NCBI RefSeq assembly: GCF_007748115.1
Contig: NZ_CP036289.1
Span: 1,054,001 to 1,118,000 of the forward strand
Direction: 5' to 3'
Length of the DNA: 64,000 nucleotides
From: Bremerella volcania
Lineage (GTDB): Bacteria > Planctomycetota > Planctomycetia > Pirellulales > Pirellulaceae
Shown here: positions 9,007 to 18,289 of the stretch, one piece after another
How positions within the stretch are numbered: position 1 is the first letter of the stretch
Layout: each line of letters opens with the position of its first letter
Program-made: the position numbers and the translations under genes
The notes under the pieces: model-generated
Seen by the model: only the letters and a program-made list of their open reading frames with translations
What the model was told of the DNA's origin: nothing
Databases searched by the model: none

Positions 9007-9618
9007 ATGGCAAGTTCGCAATCGGCCACCGATTCCCTTACCAAACGTCAAAAGGACGTCTTCTACTTCATCCGCGAGAAGATCCAGTCTCGCGGCTACG
9101 GTCCCACCGTGCGGGAAATCGGGGAAGAATTCGAGATCAGCTCGCCCAACGGCGTCGTGTGCCATCTGAAAGCCCTCGAGCGCAAAGGGCTGATCTCGCG
9201 CGAAAAGAACATGTCCCGGGCCATCCAACTCAAAGCCGAGGTCGAGGAAGATGCCGGCCTGCCGTTTGTCGGGCGAATCGCCGCCGGCGTGCTGCACGAG
9301 GCGATCGGCCAGGACGAACGGGTTGATTTCGGCACGATGTTCAGCCACCGAGACCACTTCGTTCTGGAAGTGACCGGCGACTCGATGATCGAAGCCCACA
9401 TCGACGAAGGGGACTACGTCGTCGTCAAGCAGCAGGAAACGGCCCGCCCCGGCGAGATCGTCGTGGCCGAAACGGACGAAGGGGAAGCGACCCTCAAATA
9501 CTGGTACCCCGAAAAGAACCGCATCCGCCTGCAACCCGCCAACAGCGGCATGCAGCCTATCTACGTCAAAAACGCGAAGGTCCGCGGCGTGGTCATCGGC
9601 GTAGTAAGAAAGTTCTAA
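9007..9618 (+). CDS. lexA: LexA repressor
   Basis: SOS repressor and self-cleaving S24 peptidase, 203 residues from the ATG at 9007. The winged helix-turn-helix covers about residues 10-75 (SLTKRQKDVFYFI, YGPTVREIGEEF). The scissile Ala-Gly bond is at 93-94 (RIAAGVL). The catalytic dyad is Ser126 (GDSM) and Lys164 (TLKYW). Everything needed for RecA-stimulated autocleavage is therefore present. An in-frame start at 8929 would overlap the -10 region of the candidate promoter, so I prefer 9007. The gene is monocistronic and divergent from the Flp pilin, and is probably autoregulated through the palindrome in its promoter. Confidence 0.95.
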   Translation: MASSQSATDSLTKRQKDVFYFIREKIQSRGYGPTVREIGEEFEISSPNGVVCHLKALERKGLISREKNMSRAIQLKAEVEEDAGLPFVGRIAAGVLHEAIGQDERVDFGTMFSHRDHFVLEVTGDSMIEAHIDEGDYVVVKQQETARPGEIVVAETDEGEATLKYWYPEKNRIRLQPANSGMQPIYVKNAKVRGVVIGVVRKF

Positions 9619-9627
9619 CGCATGTTG

Positions 9628-9666
9628 TCCCCTCTCCGTGCGAGGGGAGAGGGCTAGGGTGAGGGG
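9628..9666. repeat. CCCTCTCC/GGGAGAGG intergenic repeat, copy 1
   Basis: Imperfect hairpin CCCCTCTCCgtgcGAGGGGAGAGG followed by the tail GCTAGGGTGAGGGG. Related sequences lie at 13002-13034, 22368-22404 and 44656-44682. It follows lexA and could aid transcription termination, but there is no T-run. Confidence 0.7.
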
Positions 9667-9685
9667 CTTTCCGCCAAAACGAAAG

Positions 9686-9753
9686 TAGGGCCTGCGTGTC
9701 GCGGGTCGCGAAGCGGGTACCAGGATTCCGACCCGCGACACGCGGGTCCTACG
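9686..9753. repeat. GTGTCGCGGGTC hairpin repeat, copy 1
   Basis: Inverted repeat TGTCGCGGGTC / GACCCGCGACA around a 24-base centre containing AAGCGGGTACCA, with outer arms TAGG..CCTA. A second copy with the same arms and centre is at 29381-29447. It sits between the convergent lexA and response regulator genes. Confidence 0.8.
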
Positions 9754-9757
9754 CAAC

Positions 9758-11155
9758 TTACGCCGTCTTCTCGCCGGCCGTTGCCTGGTTCAGCTTATTG
9801 TAAAGCGTCTTCAGGCTGATTCCCAGTTCTTCGGCCGCTTGCGGCTTGTTGCCGTCGTGGCGGTCCAAGGCCTCGTGGATGGCTTGCATTTCAAGTTCAC
9901 GCAGGGACATCGGACCGCTCACCGCCCGCAGTTCCGGTCGATCGCCGCCGCTGGGCGATTGTTCGCTGAAGCGGCGCGGCAAGTGCTGCGGCTGGATCGG
10001 CAGTTCTTCGCACAGAATCGTGGCGTGCTCGACCACGTTGGCCAGTTCACGCACGTTGCCCGGCCACGAGTGAGACTTGAGCGCGTGAATCGTTTCCGTA
10101 GCGAAGACGGTATGCGTCATCGGAATGGTCGGCCAGAACCGGCGGCTGATGTGCTCGGCCAGCAGGGGAATGTCTTCGGTCCGCTCGCGCAGCGGCGGCA
10201 GTTGAATCTCGAAGGTGTTGATGCGGAACATCAAGTCTTCGCGGAAGTCGCCATCCTGCACCATGTCTTCGATGTGACGGTGCGTCGCGCTGATGATGCG
10301 GACGTCGACCTTGATCGAACTGTTCTCACCCACGCGGCGAATCTCGCCCGTTTCCAGCACCCGCAGCAGCTTGGCCTGCAGTGCCTTGGGAAGCTCGCCG
10401 ATCTCGTCCAGAAACAGCGACCCGCCGTGAGCGACTTCAAACAGGCCGATCCGGGTTTCTTCCGCCCCAGTAAAAGCCCCTTTGCGGTGACCGAACAGTT
10501 CGCTTTCGATCAGGTTCTCAGGCAGCGCGCCGCAGTTCACCGCGACGAATGGTTGTGCGTGACGCAGACTCTGGTCGTGAATCGCTTTGGCGACTAGCTC
10601 CTTGCCGGTGCCGGTCTCGCCGCGAATGAGTACCGCCGAGTTCGAGGGGGCGACCTTGGCGATCATCTTGTTGACGATCTCCATCGCGCCGGAATCACCG
10701 ATCAGCTTCGACTTGCCTTCGATGCGATCCAGGCGGCTGGTGAGGGCTTTAATGCGGCGATCTTGCTCGCGTTTTTTGGCGACCCCTTCCAGCAGCGTCT
10801 TCAGTTCCATCAAGCGGCAAGGCTTGGTCAGGTAGGCGAAGACCTTGAACTCGACCGCGGCGATCGCGCTTTCGGTCGACGACTTGCCGGTCAGGATGAT
10901 CGCTTCGGTGTCCGGCCTGGTTTCCTTGGCCTTCTTGATGACGTCGATGCCCCCTTTGCCGGGCATATCGAGGTCGACCAGCAGACAATCGAAGTCTTCC
11001 TTTTCGATCGCGGCGATCGCAGTGACGCCGTCGGGGCAGACGGTAACGGTATGGCCGAGACGCGGCAGTTCGAGCCCCATCAGCTTCTGGAGCGATTTCT
11101 CGTCATCGGCAAACAATATCTTCAGCGACTCAGGCTGCTTGGTGTCTTCGGTCAT
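9758..11155 (-). CDS. Sigma-54-dependent response regulator, NtrC family
   Basis: 465 residues from the ATG at 11155. A receiver domain (about 10-125) has acidic residues FADDE and phospho-acceptor Asp61 in VDLDMPG. A central AAA+ domain (about 150-385) has Walker A GETGTGKE, the sigma-54 contact loop GAFTGA and Walker [11 protein letters not shown] Fis-type helix-turn-helix ends the protein ([21 protein letters not shown]). It should activate sigma-54 promoters when phosphorylated. The start overlaps the 3' end of the histidine kinase gene by 26 bases, which marks them as a cognate pair made from one transcript. The targets are not visible in this window. Confidence 0.93.
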   Translation of the reverse strand: MTEDTKQPESLKILFADDEKSLQKLMGLELPRLGHTVTVCPDGVTAIAAIEKEDFDCLLVDLDMPGKGGIDVIKKAKETRPDTEAIILTGKSSTESAIAAVEFKVFAYLTKPCRLMELKTLLEGVAKKREQDRRIKALTSRLDRIEGKSKLIGDSGAMEIVNKMIAKVAPSNSAVLIRGETGTGKELVAKAIHDQSLRHAQPFVAVNCGALPENLIESELFGHRKGAFTGAEETRIGLFEVAHGGSLFLDEIGELPKALQAKLLRVLETGEIRRVGENSSIKVDVRIISATHRHIEDMVQDGDFREDLMFRINTFEIQLPPLRERTEDIPLLAEHISRRFWPTIPMTHTVFATETIHALKSHSWPGNVRELANVVEHATILCEELPIQPQHLPRRFSEQSPSGGDRPELRAVSGPMSLRELEMQAIHEALDRHDGNKPQAAEELGISLKTLYNKLNQATAGEKTA

Positions 11156-12740
11156 TGCGCTTACTTGCTTCCCTGCATGGCAGCGTAAAACTAAACTCAC
11201 TTCCGAGGCCTGGCCCTTCGCTCCAAGCATCGATCTGACCACCATGGTCACTCACGATGCGGTACGAAATCGAAAGCCCCAGTCCTGTCCCTTGGCCGTC
11301 CCGGCGTCGGGTAAAAAAGGGTTCAAACAAGTGACGTCGAACCTCTTCGGTCATGCCGCAGCCGTCATCTTTGACGGTCACTTTGACCTGCCCGCGTTCT
11401 TCGCTCACCTTCACCAACACGTGTCCGCCTGGGTCGATGCTGTCCAGGGCGTTGGTAATCAGGTTGAGCACGACTTGCTTGATTTCCGGTCCGTTCACCG
11501 GTGCGAGGGCGACCTGGTCGTCCTCGAAGATCAAGTTCTTTTCACGATACTTGCCCAAGTGACGGACCATGTCGATCACGCCTTGAACGAGATCGCGCAC
11601 GTCGGTTTCGGTTTTCTCGACGTCTCCTAGACGCGAAAAGTCGAGCAGGCGTTCCGTGATTTCCTTGCAGCGGAAGGCCTCCTCTTCGATCATTCCCAAA
11701 TAGGTCTGTAGTACCGTTACGTCACTATCGCGGAAATGGGTCGTTTCGCCGCCAGGATCGGTTTCCCCTTCGTTGATGCGCGATCGTAGCGACTCGGCAC
11801 AGAAGGCGATCGAGGCCAGCGGATTGTTGATTTCGTGCGCCACGCCAGCGGCCAGAAAGCCGACGCTGGCCAGCTGTTCGCTACGTACGACCTGCCTGGT
11901 GCGGTCTTGAACCTGTTCGTTCAGGTTGCTTTCGATGGCCTGGAAACGATGCGTCATCGCGTTCATCGCATCGGCCAGAATGGCCAGCTCGGCATGTCCT
12001 TCCAGCTGAATGCGGTGATCGAAGTCGCCGTTGGCAACCCGCCGCGAACCATCCATCAAGATCTTGAGTGGACTGAACAGCCAGCGATAGCAGGCATACG
12101 CGGCCGAAATGATCGCGCAGACCGTCAGCGAGATCACCATGACCGAGGCCGTAATCCAGAGCCGATACTGGCCGCGGACTTCGTCCTTGAGCTGCTGCAT
12201 GTCCTCGATCAGAAACGTGGGGAGCTTCTTGGCCAGCATGTGCAGCTGATCGATCTCGCTGATCAGTTCGTCGTTCTTGATATCGTTCAGGTACCAATCG
12301 GCATCCTGGTACTGGTCGTCCAGCTTCTGGATCGAGCCGTGAATCTCGCCGATCGTATCGCGTTCGTCCGAGTCGTCGCCGATGTCGCTATCGCCGGCAC
12401 CGCTGCGGTTGAGCTGGTCTTCGTAGCGGCGCAGCGCTTCCTGGACGGAAAGAAACTTGGCTCGGAATTCTTCCCGCAGCAGCGGCGGGTCGGTCGCCGA
12501 ATCGTGGAAGCCGAATCGCTTGGAATTGCGGGCCTGATTGAGCGTGTGGCGAAGCTCGGTCACGGCCAGCGAGAAGTCGATGGCCAGCGGCAGTTCGACC
12601 GATCGGGCGCTAATGTCCCGCGCGACCTGCCGATACGAAAGACCGCCGGTGATGGTCACGATGAACAGCGCGAGCACCAACGCCAGCAGCAGACCGCTGC
12701 CAATGATCAATTTGTGTTTGAGTGGACGTCGGTTGAGCAC
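11130..12740 (-). CDS. Membrane sensor histidine kinase (HAMP, HisKA, HATPase)
   Basis: 536-residue two-component sensor. There is one membrane helix near residues 10-32 and a second near 185-215, separated by an extracytoplasmic domain of about 150 residues. A HAMP linker follows. The HisKA box carries the phospho-acceptor His in AAGVAHEINNPLAS. The ATPase domain has N box NLITNALDSI, G1 DDGCGM and G2 GTGLGLSIS. This kinase type (NtrB/ZraS-like) pairs with NtrC-type regulators, matching the overlapping downstream gene. The start is GTG at 12740 with an ideal AAGGAGGT 7 bases upstream. The signal sensed is unknown. The sensor domain is rich in acidic residues. Confidence 0.93.
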   Translation of the reverse strand: MLNRRPLKHKLIIGSGLLLALVLALFIVTITGGLSYRQVARDISARSVELPLAIDFSLAVTELRHTLNQARNSKRFGFHDSATDPPLLREEFRAKFLSVQEALRRYEDQLNRSGAGDSDIGDDSDERDTIGEIHGSIQKLDDQYQDADWYLNDIKNDELISEIDQLHMLAKKLPTFLIEDMQQLKDEVRGQYRLWITASVMVISLTVCAIISAAYACYRWLFSPLKILMDGSRRVANGDFDHRIQLEGHAELAILADAMNAMTHRFQAIESNLNEQVQDRTRQVVRSEQLASVGFLAAGVAHEINNPLASIAFCAESLRSRINEGETDPGGETTHFRDSDVTVLQTYLGMIEEEAFRCKEITERLLDFSRLGDVEKTETDVRDLVQGVIDMVRHLGKYREKNLIFEDDQVALAPVNGPEIKQVVLNLITNALDSIDPGGHVLVKVSEERGQVKVTVKDDGCGMTEEVRRHLFEPFFTRRRDGQGTGLGLSISYRIVSDHGGQIDAWSEGPGLGSEFSFTLPCREASKRNDRRHQAA

Positions 12741-12937
12741 CGCGACCTCCTTGTCGCAGAAGCATCAGAGACCGGCCGGAAATCGGGGCCGGTTGATCCA
12801 TTACGCAGCCAAGTCGTGTTTGGTGCGCGGGACTGAGTCTAGCAATAGGTTTGCAATTTTTACAAGACCGATGTGCAGGAATTCGAACAGGAAGTTGGCT
12901 TCGGCCTGTAAAAGAGGTCGCTAGCAAACCGGCCCAC

Positions 12938-12971
12938 GGGTGACCCAGAGAGGAATCTCTCTGGGTCACCC
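12938..12971. repeat. CCAGAGAG hairpin repeat, copy 2
   Basis: The cleanest copy of the family: 15-base arms GGGTGACCCAGAGAG / CTCTCTGGGTCACCC around a 4-base loop. It lies in the 329-base gap 12741-13069, beside a copy of the CCCTCTCC repeat. I see nothing else in that gap apart from the kinase promoter region. Confidence 0.85.
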
Positions 12972-13001
12972 TCTGTTGGTGAGCGGTGCGGCGTGGCGGA
13001 A

Positions 13002-13034
13002 ACCCTAACCCTCTCCCTGCGAAGGGAGAGGGGA
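13002..13034. repeat. CCCTCTCC/GGGAGAGG intergenic repeat, copy 2
   Basis: AACCCTAACCCTCTCCCTGC followed by GAAGGGAGAGGGGA, a hairpin in the opposite orientation to the copy at 9628-9666. It lies between the DUF1552 gene end and the CCAGAGAG hairpin. Confidence 0.7.
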
Positions 13035-13069
13035 CTGGAATAAGAGAATGGTTCGGTTCCCGGTTAACG

Positions 13070-14428
13070 TTAGATGACCGTGAGTGGGCCGGTCGAGTCG
13101 CCGAAGTCGGGGTCTTGGATGCCCATGCGGTCCATCATCGTGACGAACAGGTTGGCCATCGGCGTGCGTGCGCTGGCGTCGAGTCGCACGTGGCGATCGG
13201 TTTCCAGCGTGCCGCCCCCTTTGCCGGCCAGGATGATCGGCAGGTCGTCGTGACGGTGACGGTTGCCGTCGGACAAGCCGCTACCGTAAACGATCATCGA
13301 GTTGTCCAGCACGCTTGCCCCGGAGGGGTCCTTCATCGACTTGAGCTTCTCAAGGAAGTACGCCAGCTGCGTGACGTAGAAGTGGTCGATCTTGGCGATC
13401 TTCTCCTTCATGTCCTTGTCTTCGCGATGGTGCGACAGGCTATGGTGACCTTCCGAAACGCCGATTTCGCGGAAGTTGCGATTGCTGCCGTCGTGAGCCA
13501 GCATGAACGAAGCGACGCGGGTCGAGTCGGTGTGGAACGAAAGGGCGAGCAGATCGAACATCAGGCGAATGTGATCGGCGTAATCCTTCGGAATGCCGCT
13601 GGGGGCCTCCATCTCGACCTCAGGCAGGTCGCGGAACTTCTCGGCGTTTTGGATACGCTGTTCGATTTCGCGAACGCCGGTCAGGTATTCGTCGAGCTTT
13701 TTCACGTCGTTACGGCCCAGCTGCTTCGACATCGACTTGGTTTCACCCATCACGAAGTCGAGCACCGAACGGCGCTCGGTCATCCGCTGGTCGAAGTTGC
13801 GTTGTCGCTCTTCGCTGTTGCCGCGACCGAACAGACGCTCGAACACCAGGCGTGGGTTCGATTCGGCAGCCATCGGCGTATTGGCACTCCGCCACGACAG
13901 GTTGAACTGGTAGGCACACGAGTAGCCAGAGTCGCACGAGCCTGACTTACGGGCGCCATCGCACGACAGTTCCAGCGACGGCAAGCGGGTTTCGTAGCCG
14001 AGGTACTGGGCCATTTCCTGGTCGATGGAAATGCCCAGTTCGATATCGGAACCGGCGGTCTTCTTCGGACGGGCACCGGTCAGGTACGTCGCGTGGGCTC
14101 GGGCATGGTCACCGGCGCCATCGCCGTTGGCAAAACCATGTTCGTGAGCGAGACCGCTCAGGATTTGGAACTCGCTACGGAGGTCCTCCAGCGGCTTCAT
14201 CGTTTCGTTGAGCTTGTAGTCCTTGCCGGTTCCTTCCGGGAACCACTTGCTCACGTTCACGCCGTTGGGCACGTACAGGAAGGCGGAGCGAAGGGGATCG
14301 CCGGCGGCGGTCGTTGCGGTTCGGCTGGCTGCCTGGGCGGTGCCGGGCATCAGGCTTTCCATGGCGGGCAAAGCCACGGCCAGACCGAGTCCTTTAAGGA
14401 AATGGCGGCGAGTGGGTTGCATTTTCAT
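13070..14428 (-). CDS. DUF1552 domain-containing secreted protein
   Basis: 452 residues with a twin-arginine signal peptide at the N-terminus (TRRHFLKGLGLAVALPA), so it is exported folded. The rest matches the DUF1552 family of planctomycetes and related bacteria. Recognisable segments are SAFLYVPNGVNVSKWFPEG near residue 50, SIDQEMAQYLG and the C-terminal NSMIVYGSGLSDGNRH. The late segments resemble the alkaline-phosphatase-like fold of DUF1501/DUF1552 proteins. The function is unproven. The gene lies 37 bases downstream of the DUF1592 gene on the same strand, an association seen repeatedly in planctomycete genomes, so both products probably act together outside the cytoplasm. Confidence 0.9.
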   Translation of the reverse strand: MKMQPTRRHFLKGLGLAVALPAMESLMPGTAQAASRTATTAAGDPLRSAFLYVPNGVNVSKWFPEGTGKDYKLNETMKPLEDLRSEFQILSGLAHEHGFANGDGAGDHARAHATYLTGARPKKTAGSDIELGISIDQEMAQYLGYETRLPSLELSCDGARKSGSCDSGYSCAYQFNLSWRSANTPMAAESNPRLVFERLFGRGNSEERQRNFDQRMTERRSVLDFVMGETKSMSKQLGRNDVKKLDEYLTGVREIEQRIQNAEKFRDLPEVEMEAPSGIPKDYADHIRLMFDLLALSFHTDSTRVASFMLAHDGSNRNFREIGVSEGHHSLSHHREDKDMKEKIAKIDHFYVTQLAYFLEKLKSMKDPSGASVLDNSMIVYGSGLSDGNRHRHDDLPIILAGKGGGTLETDRHVRLDASARTPMANLFVTMMDRMGIQDPDFGDSTGPLTVI

Positions 14429-14465
14429 GGCATCAATTCCTTCGTTGCGCTAAAAGCTGGCAGGA

Positions 14466-16403
14466 TCAGTTGGCGGACGACAACAAGTCGCCGTCGCCAC
14501 GACGCTTCTGGAAAGGGGCGCTATTTACAATGGAGTGAATCATGTCGCGCAGCTTGCCGTCGTTGGCAAGCATGTCGTCGACGATGAGGTCTACGGTCGG
14601 TGTGTCGTAATATTCCAAACCCCGCCCCAGGGCGTAGGTGAGCATCTTTTCGGTCAAACAGCGATAAAAATCGACTTTTCGCTCGTTGGCCAACACCTGG
14701 GAAAGTTCTTTCACGCTTTTGAACTCTTCGCCGGTGATCAACTTGCCGGAGGTTTCGACCTCGTCGTCGTCCTCGAACTGTCCGATGTAGGTGAACTTCT
14801 CCAGCGCCAGTCCCAAGGGGTCCATCCGAGAGTGGCACGACTTGCAGAGCGCTTCGCTGGCATGCAGTTCCAGTTGCTCGCGCATCGTCAATCGTTTGCC
14901 GCGCTGGCGGATTTCCTCCAGGGCCGGTACGTTCGGCGGTGCCGGTGGCGGCGGCGTGCCGAGGATGTTATCGAGGATGAACAGCCCGCGCTTGACCGGG
15001 GACGTTCGGGTTGGGTTCGAGGTCACCACGAGGAAAGTCCCCTGGGTGAGGATACCGCCCCGTTTGCTGTCCTTGGGCAGGTCGACCTTTTTCATGCGGC
15101 TGCGGTCGAGGTCCTTGATCTCCTCCAAGCCGTAAAACTTGGCCAGCGGCTCGTTGAGGAAGGTGTAGTCGGCGGTCAGCAGTTCGCCTGCCGAGCGGTT
15201 CTCTTTCAGGACGTACTCGAACAGCATTTCCGTCTCTTCCCGCATGGCGCGGCGGACGGTTCGGCTGAAGATGCGTTGGGAGTCGCCAAGGTCGCGGAGC
15301 CCCAGTGCCCGGCGAGCATCGATGCTCAGCGACTCGACGTCCTGGGCTTGCAGCCACTGGCCGACGAAACGCTCGACGAAACGCTCGGACTTGTGATCGT
15401 CGATCATCCGATTGACCTGGGCATCGAGGTTCTCGCGGAGCTTGCCTTCGCTGGCCAGCCGGGTCAGCTCGTCGTCGGGCAGCGAACTCCACAGAAAGTA
15501 GGAGAGCCGCGAGGCGAGCGCGAACTCGTCGACGTTGACGACTTTGCCGGGGTTGTTCGGTTCCGGTTGGATTTCTGCCCGGAATAGAAACTGCGGAGAA
15601 ATCAAAATAGCGGCGAACGACTGGGCGATGCCGTGCTCGAAGGTTCGGTCGGGCAGGCCACTGATGTGCTTCTGGATTGCGACTAGGCGGTTGAGCGTCT
15701 CGTCGGAGACCGGTCGGCGGAAGGCCTTCGAACTGAAGTGCTGCAAAATTTTACGGGCATACGCTTCCCGTTCCTTTTCGCCTTCGGGGGGTGGACCATC
15801 GAAGAAGACGCGTTTGTACATGACGCCTTGCTTGTCGTCGGTGGGCACGACTTCCTTGACGATCTCTTGTGCTGCGTCGAAGTACTTCTCGGTCATCAGC
15901 GGCGACATCGAGAGGACGTCGCCGATGGTGTCGAAGCCGTAACCGGTGTCGTCCGGCGGGAAGTTCTCGTCGACCTTGTAGCGGTAACCGAAGAGGTCTT
16001 CGATCGTGTAGCGGTACTCGTCGCGGTTCAAACGGCGGATCGTGACGCGGCCTGGGTCGGGATTCTGCGGATCGAGCTTGAAGACGCTCGCTTGGATCCA
16101 CTTGCTCACCAGGTCGCGCTGTTCTGGAGAAGGTTGGTCTTCGTCGGACGGGGGCATCGTTTGGGCGCGCAGGTTTCGCCAGACGGCCAGCCATGTTTCG
16201 TGCGAGGCCTGGGGGTTCTCGGGCAGGGTGTCGAGCACGACGCCCCCTTCATCCGCACCGTAGCCATGGCAACCATAGCAGTAGTTTTCCAAGACCGGCT
16301 GGATCTTCGAGAAGTCGGTGTTGGGCTGTTTCGTCTCGGCGGCGATGCTATCGTTGACAGCAGCCGTAAGCACGAAGATCGCAATGAGGGAAAGTCGTTG
16401 CAT
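14466..16403 (-). CDS. DUF1592-family cytochrome c-like protein
   Basis: 645 residues from the ATG at 16403, which begins a signal peptide (MQRLSLIAIFVLTAAVNDSIAA). A haem-type motif CYGCH follows near residue 40. The family series DUF1587, DUF1592, DUF1588, DUF1585 and DUF1595 can be traced. For example TIRRLNRDEYRYTIEDLFGY and DENFPPDDTGYGFD come early, SYFLWSSLPDDEL is in the middle, and HASEALCKSCHSRMDPLGLALE comes late. The CKSCH is a second possible haem site. It is likely a periplasmic redox protein. It forms a two-gene operon with the DUF1552 gene. The catalytic role is unknown. Confidence 0.92.
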   Translation of the reverse strand: MQRLSLIAIFVLTAAVNDSIAAETKQPNTDFSKIQPVLENYCYGCHGYGADEGGVVLDTLPENPQASHETWLAVWRNLRAQTMPPSDEDQPSPEQRDLVSKWIQASVFKLDPQNPDPGRVTIRRLNRDEYRYTIEDLFGYRYKVDENFPPDDTGYGFDTIGDVLSMSPLMTEKYFDAAQEIVKEVVPTDDKQGVMYKRVFFDGPPPEGEKEREAYARKILQHFSSKAFRRPVSDETLNRLVAIQKHISGLPDRTFEHGIAQSFAAILISPQFLFRAEIQPEPNNPGKVVNVDEFALASRLSYFLWSSLPDDELTRLASEGKLRENLDAQVNRMIDDHKSERFVERFVGQWLQAQDVESLSIDARRALGLRDLGDSQRIFSRTVRRAMREETEMLFEYVLKENRSAGELLTADYTFLNEPLAKFYGLEEIKDLDRSRMKKVDLPKDSKRGGILTQGTFLVVTSNPTRTSPVKRGLFILDNILGTPPPPAPPNVPALEEIRQRGKRLTMREQLELHASEALCKSCHSRMDPLGLALEKFTYIGQFEDDDEVETSGKLITGEEFKSVKELSQVLANERKVDFYRCLTEKMLTYALGRGLEYYDTPTVDLIVDDMLANDGKLRDMIHSIVNSAPFQKRRGDGDLLSSAN

Positions 16404-16760
16404 CAGTATCGATTGGAAAGGCAGGGACGAAGCAATCACCGCACTCAGAGGAAACAACCGATAAAACAGGTCGCTTAAATTATGATTGAGGCGGGAAATT
16501 TCGCTGAATTGTTTCGAACACGGTCCTACAAATGGAGGGGGTTGTGACCGCGCACTAAGGAAGGCTTCAATTAGTTATCGTAGGGAGGGATGTCCTAGAA
16601 GTAAAGATTTATTCCCGGCCCGTAGCAATTACCCCTTAGGGTGGTCAGGTTAGAGGGAATACGTTTTTCCGATAATCCCTGGACATTTGGCGCAAGTCAT
16701 TGTTTTTGCGTGGTTTTCTTCTGGAAAATAACTATCCCGATTGTCAGAAAACAGGTGGTC
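16404..16760. other. Intergenic region before the ABC operon
   Basis: 357 bases between divergent genes. I looked for a TPP riboswitch because of the THI5-like transporter downstream and found none: the CTGAGA and ACCTGATC motifs are absent. A small palindrome CCCTTAGGG lies at 16632-16640. No other structure was recognised. Confidence 0.5.
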
Positions 16761-17504
16761 GTGTCCGCGATTGAATTTCGACAACTTGAGAAGCGTTTTT
16801 CGCCTGAATCGCTCGTCCTTTCGGTCGATGCGCTCGAGATCCCGTCGGGGCAATTCGTCTCCCTTGTCGGGCCTTCAGGTTGTGGTAAATCAACGCTGCT
16901 GCGTTTGGTCGCCAACTTGGACCAGCCCAGTGGTGGCCAGCTCACCCTTTCCGACGACCAGGCCGGCGAGCGGGCCTTCGTCTTTCAGGACGCCAGCCTC
17001 ATCCCCTGGAGAACGGCCTCGGAGAACGTTCAGTTACCCCTCGAACTCCGCCGCCAGCTGACGCGCGACGACCAACACGCAATCGATGCCGCGATTCGGA
17101 TGGTCGGTTTGCAAGCGGAAGATTCGCGAAAATTTCCGCGAATGCTTTCCGGCGGGATGCGAATGCGGGTTTCGCTCGCCCGGGCACTGGTCACCCAGCC
17201 GCGCATCTTGCTGATGGACGAACCGTTCGCCGCGCTCGACGACCTACTGCGGAATCAGCTGAACGAACAACTGCTCGACCTGTGGCGAGAGCAGAAGTGG
17301 ACGACGCTGTTCGTGACGCATAACGTCGCCGAGGCGGTCTTCTTAAGTCAGCGGGTTCTCGTCATGCATGCCCAGCCTGGGCGGATCGTGGCCGACATGA
17401 CCGTTCCGTTCGATTACCCGCGCCGCGGTCCACTTCGAAGCGACCCCGACTTCGCCAGATTTTGCGGAGAGGTCATGGGCAAACTGGCAGGAGCGGCCGC
17501 GTGA
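16761..17504 (+). CDS. ABC transporter ATP-binding protein (SsuB/TauB/ThiZ type)
   Basis: 247 residues from GTG 16761. Walker A is GPSGCGKST, the Q-loop region is FVFQDASLIPW, the signature is LSGGMRMR, Walker B is ILLMDEP, and the H-loop is FVTHNVAEA. The FQD and LIPW pattern is typical of ATPases that serve nitrate, sulfonate, taurine or thiamine-pyrimidine importers. The start is uncertain. GTG 16761 is close behind AGGTGG, while an earlier in-frame start at 16641 would add 40 residues unlike the family. It is the first gene of a tightly coupled operon, and its stop overlaps the permease start by one base (TGATG). Confidence 0.9.
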   Translation: MSAIEFRQLEKRFSPESLVLSVDALEIPSGQFVSLVGPSGCGKSTLLRLVANLDQPSGGQLTLSDDQAGERAFVFQDASLIPWRTASENVQLPLELRRQLTRDDQHAIDAAIRMVGLQAEDSRKFPRMLSGGMRMRVSLARALVTQPRILLMDEPFAALDDLLRNQLNEQLLDLWREQKWTTLFVTHNVAEAVFLSQRVLVMHAQPGRIVADMTVPFDYPRRGPLRSDPDFARFCGEVMGKLAGAAA

Positions 17505-18289
17505 TGAAGGAGGATCGCTTCAGCTGGAAGACCATCGTGCTGCCGATGCTGGTGTTGGTGCTGACCCTTGCCCTGTGGCAAGCGATCATCGTCGTCAGCG
17601 GGCTCGAACCGTACATCCTGCCGGGCCCTTGGGACGTCGGCAAAACGATGTGGCAGCGTAGCGATTCGCTGTTGCTGTATACGCTGCGCACGGGGATGGT
17701 GGCCGTCAGTGGGTTTCTGATCTCGGTCGTGCTGGGCGTGAGCGTGTCGCTGCTGTTTTCGCAGTCGTCGATCATCCGCCAAAGCGGGTACCCTTACGCG
17801 ATCTTCTTTCAAACCGTACCGATCGTTGCCGTCGCTCCGTTGGTGATCGCCATCTTTGGATATGGCGTGCTGAGCGTGGTCGTGGTGACGACGATGATCA
17901 GCCTGTTCCCAATCATCACCGCGACAACCACCGGGCTGATCACGGTCGATCAGGGACTATTGGATCTGTTTCGTGTGAACAAGGCAACACGATGGCAGAT
18001 CTTGTGGAAGCTGCAGTTCCCAGGCGCCATTCGTTACCTGCTGACCGGCATGAAAACGAGCGCCGGGCTGGCGGTCGTCGGGGCGATCGTCGGTGAGTTC
18101 TTCGCCGGGCACTCGAGTGGTCATCAGGGGCTGGGCTATTTTATTCTCGTATCACAAAATCAAATTAACACGACGAGCCTGTTCGCTGGGACGATATGCA
18201 GTACGCTGTTGGGTGTCGTCGTGTTTGCCACCATTTCACTGCTGGGCCGTTTGCTATTGTGGCGCTGGGTAGGGGAGGGATCACCGTGA
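17504..18289 (+). CDS. ABC transporter permease (SsuC/TauC/ThiX type)
   Basis: 261-residue inner-membrane protein of the binding-protein-dependent transport family, with about six hydrophobic segments. Early segments include VLPMLVLVLTLALWQAIIVVSG and the family phrase EPYILPGPWDV. The cytoplasmic coupling loop lies near residues 155-180 (LLDLFRVNKATRWQILWKLQFPGA). It starts at ATG 17504, with AGGAG about 12 bases upstream, inside the end of the ATPase gene. It ends in the start of the lipoprotein gene (GTGA overlap at 18286-18289). Confidence 0.9.
   Translation: MKEDRFSWKTIVLPMLVLVLTLALWQAIIVVSGLEPYILPGPWDVGKTMWQRSDSLLLYTLRTGMVAVSGFLISVVLGVSVSLLFSQSSIIRQSGYPYAIFFQTVPIVAVAPLVIAIFGYGVLSVVVVTTMISLFPIITATTTGLITVDQGLLDLFRVNKATRWQILWKLQFPGAIRYLLTGMKTSAGLAVVGAIVGEFFAGHSSGHQGLGYFILVSQNQINTTSLFAGTICSTLLGVVVFATISLLGRLLLWRWVGEGSP

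Noticed and set aside
16404-16760. TPP riboswitch upstream of the THI5-like importer
   Set aside because: The conserved CTGAGA and ACCTGATC-type segments are absent. The only structure is a short CCCTTAGGG palindrome.
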